DNA from: Bradyrhizobium tropiciagri
GTDB taxonomy: Bacteria > Pseudomonadota > Alphaproteobacteria > Rhizobiales > Xanthobacteraceae
Assembly (NCBI RefSeq): GCF_001189845.1
Contig: NZ_LFLZ01000046.1
Span: 1-64,000, forward strand
DNA length: 64,000 nt
Direction of reading: 5' to 3'
Positions 48,151-57,352 of the stretch are shown piece by piece. The stretch's first letter is position 1, and each line of letters starts with the position of its first letter. The position numbers and the translations under genes are program-made. The notes below the pieces were generated by a model that did no database searches, had not been told where the DNA came from, and saw only the letters and a list, made by a program, of their open reading frames with translations.

Positions 48151-50547
48151 TCAGGCGATCTTTTCTTCCCGCAGCGTCAGCACCGGGACCGGCTTCCCGA
48201 TCGCGTAACCCTGGACGTAGTCGACCCCGATCTGGCGCAGCTCGTCCAGGATCGCGAGGCTCTCGACGAACTCCGCAACCACCTGCTTCTGCATGATCTT
48301 GGCGGTCTTGGTGATCATCTCCACCATCGCGCGATCGACCTTGCTGTTCAGGATCTCCTTCACGAACGAACCGTCGATCTTGATGATGTCGACCGGCAGG
48401 TGCTTCAGATAGGCGATCGAGGACATGCCGGTGCCGAAATCGTCGAGCGAGAAGCTGCAGCCGATCTCGCGCAAGCGCGCGATGAATGTCTGCGCTTCGT
48501 CGAGATTGGAGATCGCACTGGTCTCGGTGATCTCGAAACAGACCAGCGCCGGCGGGACGTCGTGTTGCGCGAACAGCCCGGCGACGAAGTCGACGAAGTC
48601 GCTGTCACCGATAGTGGCGCCGGACAGGTTGATGGCGTAGCTCGCGATCTTGCGCGGATGGTGCTTGCGCTCGGCGATGATCTCGAAGGCGCGGCGCACC
48701 ACCCAGCGGTCGATCAGCGGCATCAGTCCGTAACGCTCGGCCGCGGGCAGGAAGCTGCCGGGCGGCACCAGGGCGCCGTTCTCGTCGCGCAGGCGCAGCA
48801 GCAGCTCGCGCCGATCGTTGCCCCTCAGCAGGCCGTTCACCGGGCGGATCTCCTGCTCGTAGAGGCAGAAGCGGCCCTCGTCCAATCCCTTGCGGATGCG
48901 ATTGACCCAGCTCATCTCGGCAACCCGCACCGCCATGCCGGTATCGGACGGACGGTGCTCCTGGACGCGGTTGCGTCCCTTGTCCTTGGCGAGGAAGCAG
49001 GCGACGTCGGCAAGCCGCAGCGCGTCCTGCACGCCGGCGCTGTCGGCAAGCCCGACCAGGCCGATGCTTGCGCTGATCCTGAAGCTCGAGCCCTCATGGA
49101 CGAAGTTCGACTGCTCGACCACCGCCCTGATCCGCTCCGCGACATCGGCGGCAACGTCGTGCGTGGCGGAGCCGTCGTCGCGCAGCAGAATGCCGAATTC
49201 GTCGCCGCCGAGACGCGCAACCAGCCCGTTGTCGCCAACCTCGGCGGTCAGCAACCGCGCCACCTGTCTCAGCAGCCGATCGCCGGCCATGTGGCCGCAG
49301 GTGTCGTTGACGATCTTGAACTGGTCGAGGTCGATCAGCATCAGATCGGCGCCCGCCGCCGGTGCGCCCGACATCGCCTTGTGCAGCTCGAACTCGAACT
49401 GTCGCCGGTTCGCAAGGCCGGTGAGCGCGTCGTGCGAGGCGGCCCACGCCAGTTCCTCGACCAGCCGCCGCTCGGCGGTCATGTCGTGAATGATCATGAC
49501 GCGGCCGGACGGTTCGCCTTCATGCACGATCGGGGTCTCGACCACCGAGACCGGCACGCTGGAATGATCCGGCCGCACCAGGAGCGGCTGCTGCGGCCGG
49601 CTTTCGTCATCGTCATCCGCGCTCTGGAACGATCCGCGCACCGGCTGCTCGGCGATGTTGAACAGCGATGAAAGCTGCCACCCTGTCACGTCCTGCCCCG
49701 ACGCGATCAGCCGCTCCGCGGCGGCGTTCATGTAGCCGACGCGATCGTCCTCCGTGGTCACGATGACAGCATCGCCGATCGAGGCCAGCGTGAGCTGGGC
49801 GCGCTCCTTCTCGACGGCGAGCGCGGTCTCGGCAAGCCAGCGCCGCCACAGCATCCGCCGCGTGTGGAACAGCACGATGCCGGCAAGGCAGGCCGCGATC
49901 CCGAGATTGACCAGCAGCAGCAGCGCGGAAACCTGGCGCGACGCCTTGCCCAATTCATCCGAGAAATCGACGGCGAGCGTGCTCATTGCGGCATCGACCG
50001 CACCGATCCGCTCGGCCCAGTGCTTGATGGCCGCAGCCGAGGGATCATGCAGCGCGACGTCGTTGGCGGCCTCGTTCCTGATCTCGATCAATTGATCGAG
50101 CAGCGCATCCGAATTCCGCCACGCCGTCACCGCGCCGGCCACGTGGTGCATCTTGCGGAAATATTTGAACAGCCAGATCAGGCCGCCGATGTCGTCATCA
50201 TGATTACCCGCTTTGGCGAAACCGGCGCGGGCCACCGCGTCGTTATTGCCCGGCGATTCCAGCGCGCGCCGCGCCGTGCGATCGGCCAGCGGCACCGCGA
50301 TCGCGGCGTCGAACTTCTGCAAATAGAGCGGCGCGCCGGTGCTGACATAGGTCTGGAGGTAGTGAATGGCGTCCTTCTGCCCCTTCGACCACATGCTTTC
50401 GCCGGCGACATAGGCCCTGACCGCGGACATCACCTGCAGGCTGCCCGCCGACAGGCCGCCGAGCAGCAGCACGATCGCCAGCAGAGGGCCGACGACCCGC
50501 CACAGCGCCCAGCTTCGGAATGAAAAGAACATGCCCAATGCGCCCAA
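48151..50547 (-). CDS. GGDEF/EAL protein with PAS domain and sensor region
   Basis: A 798-residue membrane-bound c-di-GMP protein. Membrane helices near residues 18-40 and 210-232 flank a periplasmic sensor. A PAS domain follows (about 250-370), then a cyclase domain with intact RLGGDEFGIL. The phosphodiesterase domain has ELLLRL where active enzymes usually show EALLRW. The Glu is conserved, along with CFEITETSAISNL and LDDFGTGMSS, so activity is uncertain. An ATG at 50532 is an alternative start. Confidence 0.88.
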   Translation of the reverse strand: MGALGMFFSFRSWALWRVVGPLLAIVLLLGGLSAGSLQVMSAVRAYVAGESMWSKGQKDAIHYLQTYVSTGAPLYLQKFDAAIAVPLADRTARRALESPGNNDAVARAGFAKAGNHDDDIGGLIWLFKYFRKMHHVAGAVTAWRNSDALLDQLIEIRNEAANDVALHDPSAAAIKHWAERIGAVDAAMSTLAVDFSDELGKASRQVSALLLLVNLGIAACLAGIVLFHTRRMLWRRWLAETALAVEKERAQLTLASIGDAVIVTTEDDRVGYMNAAAERLIASGQDVTGWQLSSLFNIAEQPVRGSFQSADDDDESRPQQPLLVRPDHSSVPVSVVETPIVHEGEPSGRVMIIHDMTAERRLVEELAWAASHDALTGLANRRQFEFELHKAMSGAPAAGADLMLIDLDQFKIVNDTCGHMAGDRLLRQVARLLTAEVGDNGLVARLGGDEFGILLRDDGSATHDVAADVAERIRAVVEQSNFVHEGSSFRISASIGLVGLADSAGVQDALRLADVACFLAKDKGRNRVQEHRPSDTGMAVRVAEMSWVNRIRKGLDEGRFCLYEQEIRPVNGLLRGNDRRELLLRLRDENGALVPPGSFLPAAERYGLMPLIDRWVVRRAFEIIAERKHHPRKIASYAINLSGATIGDSDFVDFVAGLFAQHDVPPALVCFEITETSAISNLDEAQTFIARLREIGCSFSLDDFGTGMSSIAYLKHLPVDIIKIDGSFVKEILNSKVDRAMVEMITKTAKIMQKQVVAEFVESLAILDELRQIGVDYVQGYAIGKPVPVLTLREEKIA

Positions 50548-50679
50548 CCCTGAAATTATCGGGTGAACCTAGGAACGCCGGCTTAACCTCACGTTGCAAA
50601 ACGCGATGAGTTTGAAACGACTTGGTTGTAATTGAATTGCGTCAAAATTTACGCACCCGGCCGACCGGGCCGGCAGCGC

Positions 50680-51090
50680 TCAGGGACGCAATGTCGGCGA
50701 CGTATTCGGTGCCGGCGCCTGCTCCATCTCGGCCTCTTCGGGCAGCTTGTCGGCATGGACGGCGAGCGGCGTGCCGATCCAGAGCGGATCGTCGCGATGA
50801 TCGCGGCGCGGATTGGTCGTGTTGGGATGGACCAGGATGCTCAGGCTGCCGTGGTTGAGCATCAGCCACGGCACCAGGGTCGGAAACAGCTCGGCCACAA
50901 ACGCCACCTGATACATCGCCTGATCGTGCGGGCCGACCTTGACGTCGTGCCAGCGCCCAAGCGTGACCAGGAAACGCTCGCCCATCCAGTTGCGCAGGCG
51001 CTCGGCCTCGCCGCGGCTGGTTGCGGGATCGTAATAGACATGGGCGTGATAGCTCGCGATCTCGCCGATCGTCCGTGGCGCGTCCGTCAT
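50680..51090 (-). CDS. DOPA 4,5-dioxygenase-family protein
   Basis: A 136-residue protein of the DOPA-dioxygenase family (fungal and plant enzymes open the ring of DOPA, and bacterial members are mostly uncharacterised). The signature is [10 protein letters not shown] at the N-terminus with a pair of His. [10 protein letters not shown] and [16 protein letters not shown] follow. The ATG at 51090 is preceded by GGAGAGG. It is just after the methyltransferase gene (stop at 51113), so the two may be co-expressed. Confidence 0.8.
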   Translation of the reverse strand: MTDAPRTIGEIASYHAHVYYDPATSRGEAERLRNWMGERFLVTLGRWHDVKVGPHDQAMYQVAFVAELFPTLVPWLMLNHGSLSILVHPNTTNPRRDHRDDPLWIGTPLAVHADKLPEEAEMEQAPAPNTSPTLRP

Positions 51091-51112
51091 CTCACCTCTC
51101 CTCCGCGGCCTA

Positions 51113-51732
51113 TCACCTGCGCCGCAGCACACTGAACTGGAACGACTGCGTCGCGCCCCAGGGCGTGACGTGCCGGTGCGCCTCATGCGCGATCAATTCG
51201 AATGCCGGACCGATGGCCCGGCCGAGCGCTGCGGGATCATAGCGCTGCACCGGCAGCCCGCTGCATTTCTCCGGACCGTCCAGCGCGAAGGTGCCGATCA
51301 CGGCGTGGCCGCCTGCCTTGACGCCGCGATGCAGCCGGTCGAGATAGGCCGCGCGATCGTTCGCCTCGACCAGAAAATGAAACGCCGCACGATCGTGCCA
51401 GATGTCGAGGCCCGCGGCAGCTGCCAGACCGTCGCATCATCGGCGACCCAGAGCACCGCATCGCCGGTCGCGCCGATGCGCTTCCGCGCGCTCGCCAGCG
51501 CCGCCTCGGAGAGATCGAGCACGGTCAGATCATGGAAGCCGCGCATCAGCAGCGCATCGACGAGGCGCGAGGCCCCGCCGCCGATGTCGATGATCGACGC
51601 GTCGCGGCCCGGCGCCACGGATTCGATCAGGCGCAGCGAAGGCTGCGGATCGGCTTGCGACCAGCTCACCTGCTGCTCGCCCTTGGTCAGATAGACGGTC
51701 TGCCAATGCAATTGGCGATCAGACGCGGTCAT
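51113..51732 (-). pseudogene. Class I SAM-dependent methyltransferase, split by a -1 frameshift
   Basis: The first frame opens MTASDRQLHWQTVYLTKGEQQVSWSQ and carries the SAM-binding motif IIDIGGGASRLVDALL and LTVLDLSEAAL. It breaks at about 51420: the genome reads CAGCTGCC, while CAGCCTGCC would restore VWQPAAGLDIWHDRAAFHFLV, the usual continuation, and the final 80 residues. This is again loss of a single base from a CC doublet. The fold looks complete otherwise. The family methylates small molecules and sometimes tellurite/thiopurines. Substrate unknown. Confidence 0.82.
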
Positions 51733-51917
51733 GGCGATACGTCCCGAAAGCGGCGGCAACCTGCGTTGCGTACGGTTAAGCATGAGCTAGGCGCGGCGCT
51801 ACCCCGCGTCAACCGGCAGCAGCCGGCACGCACGGCCGCATGGCGGCAAATGCCGCATTTGCATCGCCGCATTTTCCATCTAACCTGACACACAGGTTGA
51901 GATCGAGGCGCCCGGGG

Positions 51918-52619
51918 ATGGCCAATTTCGGCTGGACACGCGTCAACAGGCCTGCACAAGCGGAGGATGCCGCCAGCGACTTGCGCGGCCTCACCGACCC
52001 CTGTGCGTTTCTCGCCGCGCTCGACAAGGTGGTGCCGCGCTATCTCGATCTCGCCGACAATGGCGTGCTGGTCTATCCGGCCTGCAAGCGCAAGCCCGGC
52101 GACCTGCTCGGCGATGCCAGGGCGATCTGGGAGCACACCCGCCTCGAAGCGATGCGCTATGTCCCGATGGTGCCACGGAAGGATACCGCGCTGCTGACCG
52201 ATCCGGCCCGCCAGGCCGAGACGATCGATGCCTTCCTGCGCCAGCGCGCCCACGACAACACCGTCGTCGATTTCACGGGAACCGCGATCGAGGATTACGG
52301 CATCGCGATCTATGCGGCGCTGAACTGGCTGAACCATTGCGGCGCCATCGTGAATGCCGATCCGCAGAAATTCTCCGGCACGCTGCGAAGCTTCCGCAAG
52401 GTCATGGTCGTCGCCCGGCAGTGGTGGGCGCTCGACGGCGCCGCGGAGCGCTGCCGGCAGATGCTGGAGGCGCGCGAGCGGCCGCCGCTGGTGTTCTTCC
52501 TGCTGTGGGCCGAATGCACCAACCTGGCGCGCGAGATTGCGATCGCGGCGGCCGGTGCGACTGCTGCCGAGGACAGCATCGCGCGCATGCGCGCAGCCGA
52601 GGATCCGGAACAGCTGTAG
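51918..52619 (+). CDS. Hypothetical protein
   Basis: A 233-residue soluble protein that I do not recognise. It has no signal peptide or membrane helix. Features are LRGLTDPCAFLAALDKVVPRYLDL, the central LLTDPARQAETIDAFLRQRAHDN and a helical C-terminus with WALDGAAERCRQMLEARE. GAGG sits 9 bp before the ATG at 51918. A longer start at 51840 exists but has a poor site. It is convergent with the PilZ gene. Confidence 0.65.
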   Translation: MANFGWTRVNRPAQAEDAASDLRGLTDPCAFLAALDKVVPRYLDLADNGVLVYPACKRKPGDLLGDARAIWEHTRLEAMRYVPMVPRKDTALLTDPARQAETIDAFLRQRAHDNTVVDFTGTAIEDYGIAIYAALNWLNHCGAIVNADPQKFSGTLRSFRKVMVVARQWWALDGAAERCRQMLEARERPPLVFFLLWAECTNLAREIAIAAAGATAAEDSIARMRAAEDPEQL

Positions 52620-52641
52620 CGAAGCGGCGGAGCCCGGCGGT

Positions 52642-53295
52642 TCAGGCAACAGAGTCCGCGTCGGCCGACACCACCAGCAGGTCCTTGGACTTGCGCGCGA
52701 TCAGGCGGCCGAGATCGCCCTGCTTGTAGCTCTCGACGAATTTGATGGCGAAGCCGTTCGGCAGATGCCGGACCACGCGCCCGACACAAGCTCCGATCGC
52801 CAGCGGCATGCCGACCGGCGGCTGCACCTCGGAGGACACCGCGGCCCCCGACAGCGACATATCGATGATGAAGCAGCTCTGCACGGTGCCGTCCGCCAGC
52901 GTCAGCATCGCATGCGGCGCGACCGGAACGAAACGCGGATTGTTGCGCGCCTCGCGGACGCTCGGATCCTTCTGCTTCTTCTCGATCCAGGTCAGCTTGT
53001 CGGCGAACTTCTCGCGCCTTGCATGCGTCATCTCGAGCTCGAGCAGGAAGCTGCCGCTCATCGTATCGGTGATGCAGCCCTCGAACTTGCCGAACTCCTC
53101 GAAATATGAGGTCAGCCGGTCGCCGACCTTGCCGACGACAGGCACGTCCACGATCATGCGGAACGGCGACACGCGCGTGGTGCGGCAGGCGAAGGTGCGC
53201 AGCTTGCCCTGCGCGTCGTACCAGTTCGGCAGCGTGTAGCTGCCGTTGACCGTGATCCTGACCGCGCGTTGCTTGAGGAACTTTTCGACAGACAC
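52642..53295 (-). CDS. PilZ-domain c-di-GMP receptor
   Basis: A 217-residue protein with a C-terminal PilZ domain (about 120-210). Both key elements are present: REARNNPRFVPV (RxxxR) and IIDMSLSGAAV (DxSxxG), so c-di-GMP binding is likely. The N-terminal half has a second barrel-like segment (YTLPNWYDAQGKLRTFACRTTRVSPF), as in YcgR-type proteins. The GTG at 53295 is preferred. It lies near the GGDEF/EAL gene, so it may respond to that signal. Confidence 0.82.
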   Translation of the reverse strand: MSVEKFLKQRAVRITVNGSYTLPNWYDAQGKLRTFACRTTRVSPFRMIVDVPVVGKVGDRLTSYFEEFGKFEGCITDTMSGSFLLELEMTHARREKFADKLTWIEKKQKDPSVREARNNPRFVPVAPHAMLTLADGTVQSCFIIDMSLSGAAVSSEVQPPVGMPLAIGACVGRVVRHLPNGFAIKFVESYKQGDLGRLIARKSKDLLVVSADADSVA

Positions 53296-53673
53296 GACTG
53301 GACCTCGCCCGAGGCGATGTGAGTGCACGGAGGTCTGGGTTGACCGACATCCCGGGTCGGTCCGGTGGTGGGACTTCCGCTACCGACGCGATGGCAGCGT
53401 GAAGGCTGCAGCACGCGTCCCAGCGCGCCGCGGGAGGGTCCTGGCGCGCAGGTGCGTACAGTCGTACCGTCGAAAAACTAGGAAAACGTTAAGCCGGGAC
53501 GGAGCGCGGGCGGCGCACTCTATGGCGCAACCCTTACGCGGCAGTTTATTTTGCGAGCCGTACAACTACCGGGAGAGTTGCCACACGCCGATGCAATCGC
53601 GCCGTGCCCTAAACCGCCTGCCTCGGCGCACGAGCGGGTGCTAGCTTTGGCCGAAATCAGACCGGACCCTCAT
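53296..53673. other. Gene-free stretch between PilZ and crotonase-fold genes
   Basis: No gene or strong repeat is seen. It must contain the divergent promoters for the two flanking genes. An open frame that extends upstream of 53674 in the crotonase frame looks like untranslated sequence. Confidence 0.4.
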
Positions 53674-54485
53674 ATGCCCAATATCTCAGAGAAGTCGCTC
53701 GCCGACGGCAAGATCCTGCAAAGTGTGGTCGACGGCGTCGGCGTCATCACCTTCAACAACCCCGGCAAGCGCAACGCGATGTCGCTGGAGATGTGGGAAG
53801 GGCTCGGTGAGGCGTTGATCGCCCTGCGCGACGATCCGGCGGTCCGTGTCGTGATCCTGGTCGCGCCGGCGACAAGGCCTTCGTGTCGGGCGCCGATATC
53901 AGCCAATTCGAGAAGACGAGACACAACGCCGAGGCCTCCGAGGAATATTCGCGGCGCAGCGCCGCCCAGCGCGCTTTGCTCGCCGACTACCCGAAGCCGA
54001 CCATTGCCTGCATCCGCGGCTTCTGTCTCGGCGGCGGAATGCAGGTCGCGATGCTGACCGATATCCGCATCGCAGGCGCCAGCGGCCAGTTCGGCATTCC
54101 CGCCGCCAAGCTCGGCATCGCCTATGGCTATGACGGCTTGCGCCATCTGGTGTCGCTGGTCGGCCCGTCCTGGGCGCGGCTGATCATGTATACGGGGATG
54201 CGGATCGATTCCGCGGAAGCGCTGCGGATCGGCCTCGTCGATCGCGTGCTGCCGGATGCCGAGCTCTGGGACGCGACCATGGAGATCGCGCGCACCATCT
54301 CGGGCAACGCGCCGCTGGCGATCAAGGCCGCCAAGATCACCATCGCGCAGGTGCTGAAGGATCCCGCCGATCGCGACATGGCCGCGATCAAGCAGATCGG
54401 CATCGACTGCATGGACAGCGCGGATTTCCGCGAAGGCCGCAACGCCTTCATGGAAAAGCGCAAGCCGCAGTTCAAGGGCCGGTAG
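53674..54485 (+). pseudogene. Crotonase-fold protein, split by a -1 frameshift
   Basis: The first frame starts MPNISEKSLADGKILQSVVDGVGVITFNNPGKRNAMSLEM and breaks at about 53868, where GTCGCGCC would need to be GTCGGCGCC to read GAGDKAFVSGADISQFE. The second frame continues to a normal C-terminus. Both Glu positions used by true hydratases are replaced (IPAAKLGIAYG, WARLIMYTG), so even when intact it is unlikely to hydrate enoyl-CoA and may be an isomerase or dehalogenase relative. It is followed by a family A repeat. Confidence 0.82.
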
Positions 54486-54498
54486 AGCGGTCTTCTTA

Positions 54499-54641
54499 CC
54501 TCGCCCCGCTTGCGGGGAGAGGTCGGATCGCATCGAAGATGCGATCCGGGTGAGGGGGAGCCTCCGCGAATCCCGCTACTAGCATTGGCGCGGCGATAGC
54601 CCCTCACCCCAACCCTCTCCCCGTAAGAACGGGGGAGGGAG
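54499..54641. repeat. Palindromic intergenic repeat, family A
   Basis: Starts CCTCGCCCCGCTTGCGGGGA and ends CTCTCCCCGTAAGAACGGGG. It matches 1420-1555 and lies between convergent genes. Confidence 0.85.
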
Positions 54642-54670
54642 AATCTTCACCGCCTGCGCTCGACCCTCGC

Positions 54671-55453
54671 CTACTTCTTGTCGTGGACCGGCACCGTGTA
54701 ATTGAGGATCAACCGCCCGCCATCGGGATAGATGGTCTGGCCGGTGATGTAGGAGGCATCGTCGCTGGCGAGGAATGCGACGACCGAGGCAACCTCGCTC
54801 GGCTCGCCGCAGCGGCCGGCCGGTGTACGTGACAGCACGCTGCGCCGCGCGTCCTCCGACGAGAAGATCGCCGTCGCCACCATCTCGGTCAGGATCGTGC
54901 CGGGCCCGACCGCCACGACGCGAATGCCGTGCGGCGCCAGCGCCACGGCGGCCACCGAGGTGAGCTGCTTCATCGCGCCCTTGGACATCGCGTAGGTCGC
55001 AAGCGAGGGGATCGCGAGCAGCGCATTGACCGAGGACATGTTGACGACGACACCGCCGCCGCCCTGCGCGATCATCTGGCGCGCCGCGGCCTGCACGCCG
55101 AAGAATGCGCCCTTCAGGTTGATCCCCATCACGTCATCGAACTCGGCCTCGGTGATGTCGAGGAAGTCGCGATTGCGCGCGACGCCGGCATTGTTGACCA
55201 TGACGTCGAGCCGGCCGAACTCCTTCACCGCCGTGGCGACGATGCGATCAACGTCAGCGCGCTTGCTGACATCGGCTTCGACGGCCCGCAACTGATCGAC
55301 CTGTCCGAGTTCCTGGGCGGTGTGGACCAGCCCGGTGGCATCGACATCCGAGATGACGACCCTGGCGCCATCGGACAGGAAGCGCGCGGCGCAGGCCTTG
55401 CCGATGCCACGCGCCGCGCCGGTGATGGCGACGACCTTGCCGGAATTCTTCAT
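54671..55453 (-). CDS. Short-chain dehydrogenase/reductase (SDR)
   Basis: A 260-residue classical SDR. The nucleotide motif TGAARGIG, the NNAG of the active site (VNNAGVARNRDFLD), and the catalytic Ser-Tyr-Lys set (NMSSVNALLAIPSLATYAMSKGA) are all there. It is the last gene of the TetR-led operon and probably oxidises or reduces an intermediate there. The substrate is unknown. GGAGGC precedes the ATG at 55453. Confidence 0.9.
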   Translation of the reverse strand: MKNSGKVVAITGAARGIGKACAARFLSDGARVVISDVDATGLVHTAQELGQVDQLRAVEADVSKRADVDRIVATAVKEFGRLDVMVNNAGVARNRDFLDITEAEFDDVMGINLKGAFFGVQAAARQMIAQGGGGVVVNMSSVNALLAIPSLATYAMSKGAMKQLTSVAAVALAPHGIRVVAVGPGTILTEMVATAIFSSEDARRSVLSRTPAGRCGEPSEVASVVAFLASDDASYITGQTIYPDGGRLILNYTVPVHDKK

Positions 55454-55540
55454 GGGAGTGCCTCCAAAACGAAACTGTTTACGGAGCAATAGCGCATTGC
55501 GCGGCGCCAGGGAACGCGGCGGATTCTCCGCGCGCCCTGC

Positions 55541-56464
55541 TCAGGATTTAATGCGCGCGAGAATCCGGTCGGCCTCGGTGCGCCAATCGGCGCTGCGGGC
55601 GAAGTCCGCGGTGCCCTTGCGTCCGAACACGCCCTCATCGGCAAGATCGGCGATCCAGCCTTGCCGCTCGGCGGTCCCGGACGCGGACCATGGCGTCAGC
55701 CCGGCCTCGCGCACGGTCTCCGCCACCTCGCGCACCTCCTCGGCGCGCCGCCGGCCGTGCTCGATCACCCGCTGGAAGAAGTAGGCGCCCTGCTTCTCCC
55801 AGTCGATGCCAGGGAAGGTCTCCTTGAGCGAGGCCAGCACCGCGTCCTCGACGCCATAGGCGCGCGCGGTGGTGAAACTCTCGATCACCATCGCCTCGAG
55901 CCCCTTGATCATGATGCTGCGGCACATCTTGACCGCCGAGGACACGCCAAGCTCGTCGCTTGCTACCTTCGCCGCGAAGCCGAGCGCAGCCAGGAGCGGC
56001 GCCAGTTCGCGGGCGCCGCGGCCGCCGAGCAGCAGCGGCACCTTGATCCGGTACGGCGGCAGCGAGGTCATCACCGCGCCCTCGACGTAGCGGCCGCCGG
56101 CGCCATCGATGTGGGCCGCCGCGCGCTGCTTGGCACCGGGCGAGGCCGAGTTGAAATCGAGGAACCAGGCGCCCTTCCGGATTGCGGGCGCGCAGGCCTC
56201 GGCCACCGGCACCGCCTGGCTCGCCGTCACCGCCGAGATGATGAAATCGGCCCGCGCCGCAAGATCGGCATGCGATTCCGCAAGCACGACGCCGGTTTCC
56301 GCCGCATGCGCGCGCAGCGGCGCGCCCTGCCCGCGGTCGAGCTTGATGTCGCAGGCTGCAACCTTCACACCCTGCTGGCGCAGATCTTCGGCGAGGATGC
56401 GACCGACCTCGCCATAGCCGAGCATGCCGACCTGCCACTGCCGCGGATCGCTGGAGATGGTCAT
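55541..56464 (-). CDS. NAD(P)-binding dehydrogenase of the DUF1932 type
   Basis: A 307-residue protein. The N-terminal NAD(P) fold (VGMLGYGEVGRILAEDL) resembles 6-phosphogluconate and 3-hydroxyisobutyrate dehydrogenases, with FLDFNSASPGAKQ matching the substrate loop. The C-terminal part has the DUF1932 helical domain (KMCRSIMIKGLEAMVIESF). Its start overlaps the upstream stop (TGATG). Members act on phosphogluconate-like or aromatic-derived hydroxyacids, but the substrate here is not known. Confidence 0.83.
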   Translation of the reverse strand: MTISSDPRQWQVGMLGYGEVGRILAEDLRQQGVKVAACDIKLDRGQGAPLRAHAAETGVVLAESHADLAARADFIISAVTASQAVPVAEACAPAIRKGAWFLDFNSASPGAKQRAAAHIDGAGGRYVEGAVMTSLPPYRIKVPLLLGGRGARELAPLLAALGFAAKVASDELGVSSAVKMCRSIMIKGLEAMVIESFTTARAYGVEDAVLASLKETFPGIDWEKQGAYFFQRVIEHGRRRAEEVREVAETVREAGLTPWSASGTAERQGWIADLADEGVFGRKGTADFARSADWRTEADRILARIKS

Positions 56465-57333
56465 CAGTTCAAGTCCCGTGTTGTGTCGTCGAACAGCTCG
56501 TCGACCGTGACGCGCCGGGGGATCAACGCCTGCTGGGCGCAATAGTCGATCATCAGCCCGAGCGGCTTACGGTTCGCCTCGACGCCGAACGGCACCAGAT
56601 CAGGCACGCCGGGCGGACCGGCGTTGGCCTTGCTGCGCTTGAGGAGATCGTAGAGGCTCCGCACCACGTCCGGCCGCGACGCCGCGAGCCGCGTTGTCAC
56701 CACCACCAGATGATTGACCGGCACGACGCTATGCCGCGCGTACCACCGCGCCGCCTCCGCGGGCGGATCGGCGAACAACGGCCTGAGCGCCGGATCGTTC
56801 GAGGTCTCGCCAAGCACGGCGTCGAGCTCGCCGTCTTTCAGCATCTGGATGATGCTGCCGCCCTTCGGGGCGCGCTCGGTGCGATCGACATATTCGGCGA
56901 CATGCGGATCCTCGAAGGTCACCCAGTTGATCCTGTCGAGGTTGACGCCATGGTCGTTGGCGAGGATGCCGCGCATCCACGCTCCGGTCGTGGTCGTGAA
57001 CGAGCGGATACCGACCCGCTTGCCTTCCAGATCGGCAGGCGTGAGCGTGCCGCGGTCGGCACGATAGAGCGCGTAGCCGTGCTGGAAGCGGCCGACCATC
57101 GCCGCCGGCAGCAGCACCAGCGGCTTGCCGTAGGCCTTTGCCATCAGATAGGTCACGATCGCCATCTCGCAGACGTCGAACGCCTGCTCGCGCACCATCG
57201 GCTTGAACGCGGCATTGGTCGGCGTGAACTCGGTGAAGTCGAGGTCGAACAGTTCCGAGCGCAGCTCACCGCGCTTCACCGCCTGGACGTGGGGGTGATT
57301 GCCAAGCACCGTGCGGAGCCGAAGTTTCTCCAT
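56464..57333 (-). CDS. 4,5-dihydroxyphthalate decarboxylase-like protein
   Basis: A 289-residue protein with a periplasmic-binding-protein-like fold but no signal peptide: VRIGIRSFTTTTGAWMRGIL-type segment (GKRVGIRSFTTTTGAWMRG), QAFDVCEMAIVTYLMAKAYGKP, and LDAVLGETSNDP. Such sequences are annotated as 4,5-dihydroxyphthalate decarboxylases or substrate-binding proteins. Context with an SDR and a dehydrogenase favours a catabolic enzyme over transport, as no ABC permease is near. GGAG precedes the start at 57333. Confidence 0.72.
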   Translation of the reverse strand: MEKLRLRTVLGNHPHVQAVKRGELRSELFDLDFTEFTPTNAAFKPMVREQAFDVCEMAIVTYLMAKAYGKPLVLLPAAMVGRFQHGYALYRADRGTLTPADLEGKRVGIRSFTTTTGAWMRGILANDHGVNLDRINWVTFEDPHVAEYVDRTERAPKGGSIIQMLKDGELDAVLGETSNDPALRPLFADPPAEAARWYARHSVVPVNHLVVVTTRLAASRPDVVRSLYDLLKRSKANAGPPGVPDLVPFGVEANRKPLGLMIDYCAQQALIPRRVTVDELFDDTTRDLN

Positions 57334-57352
57334 GGCGACGAACTCCGCGGGG

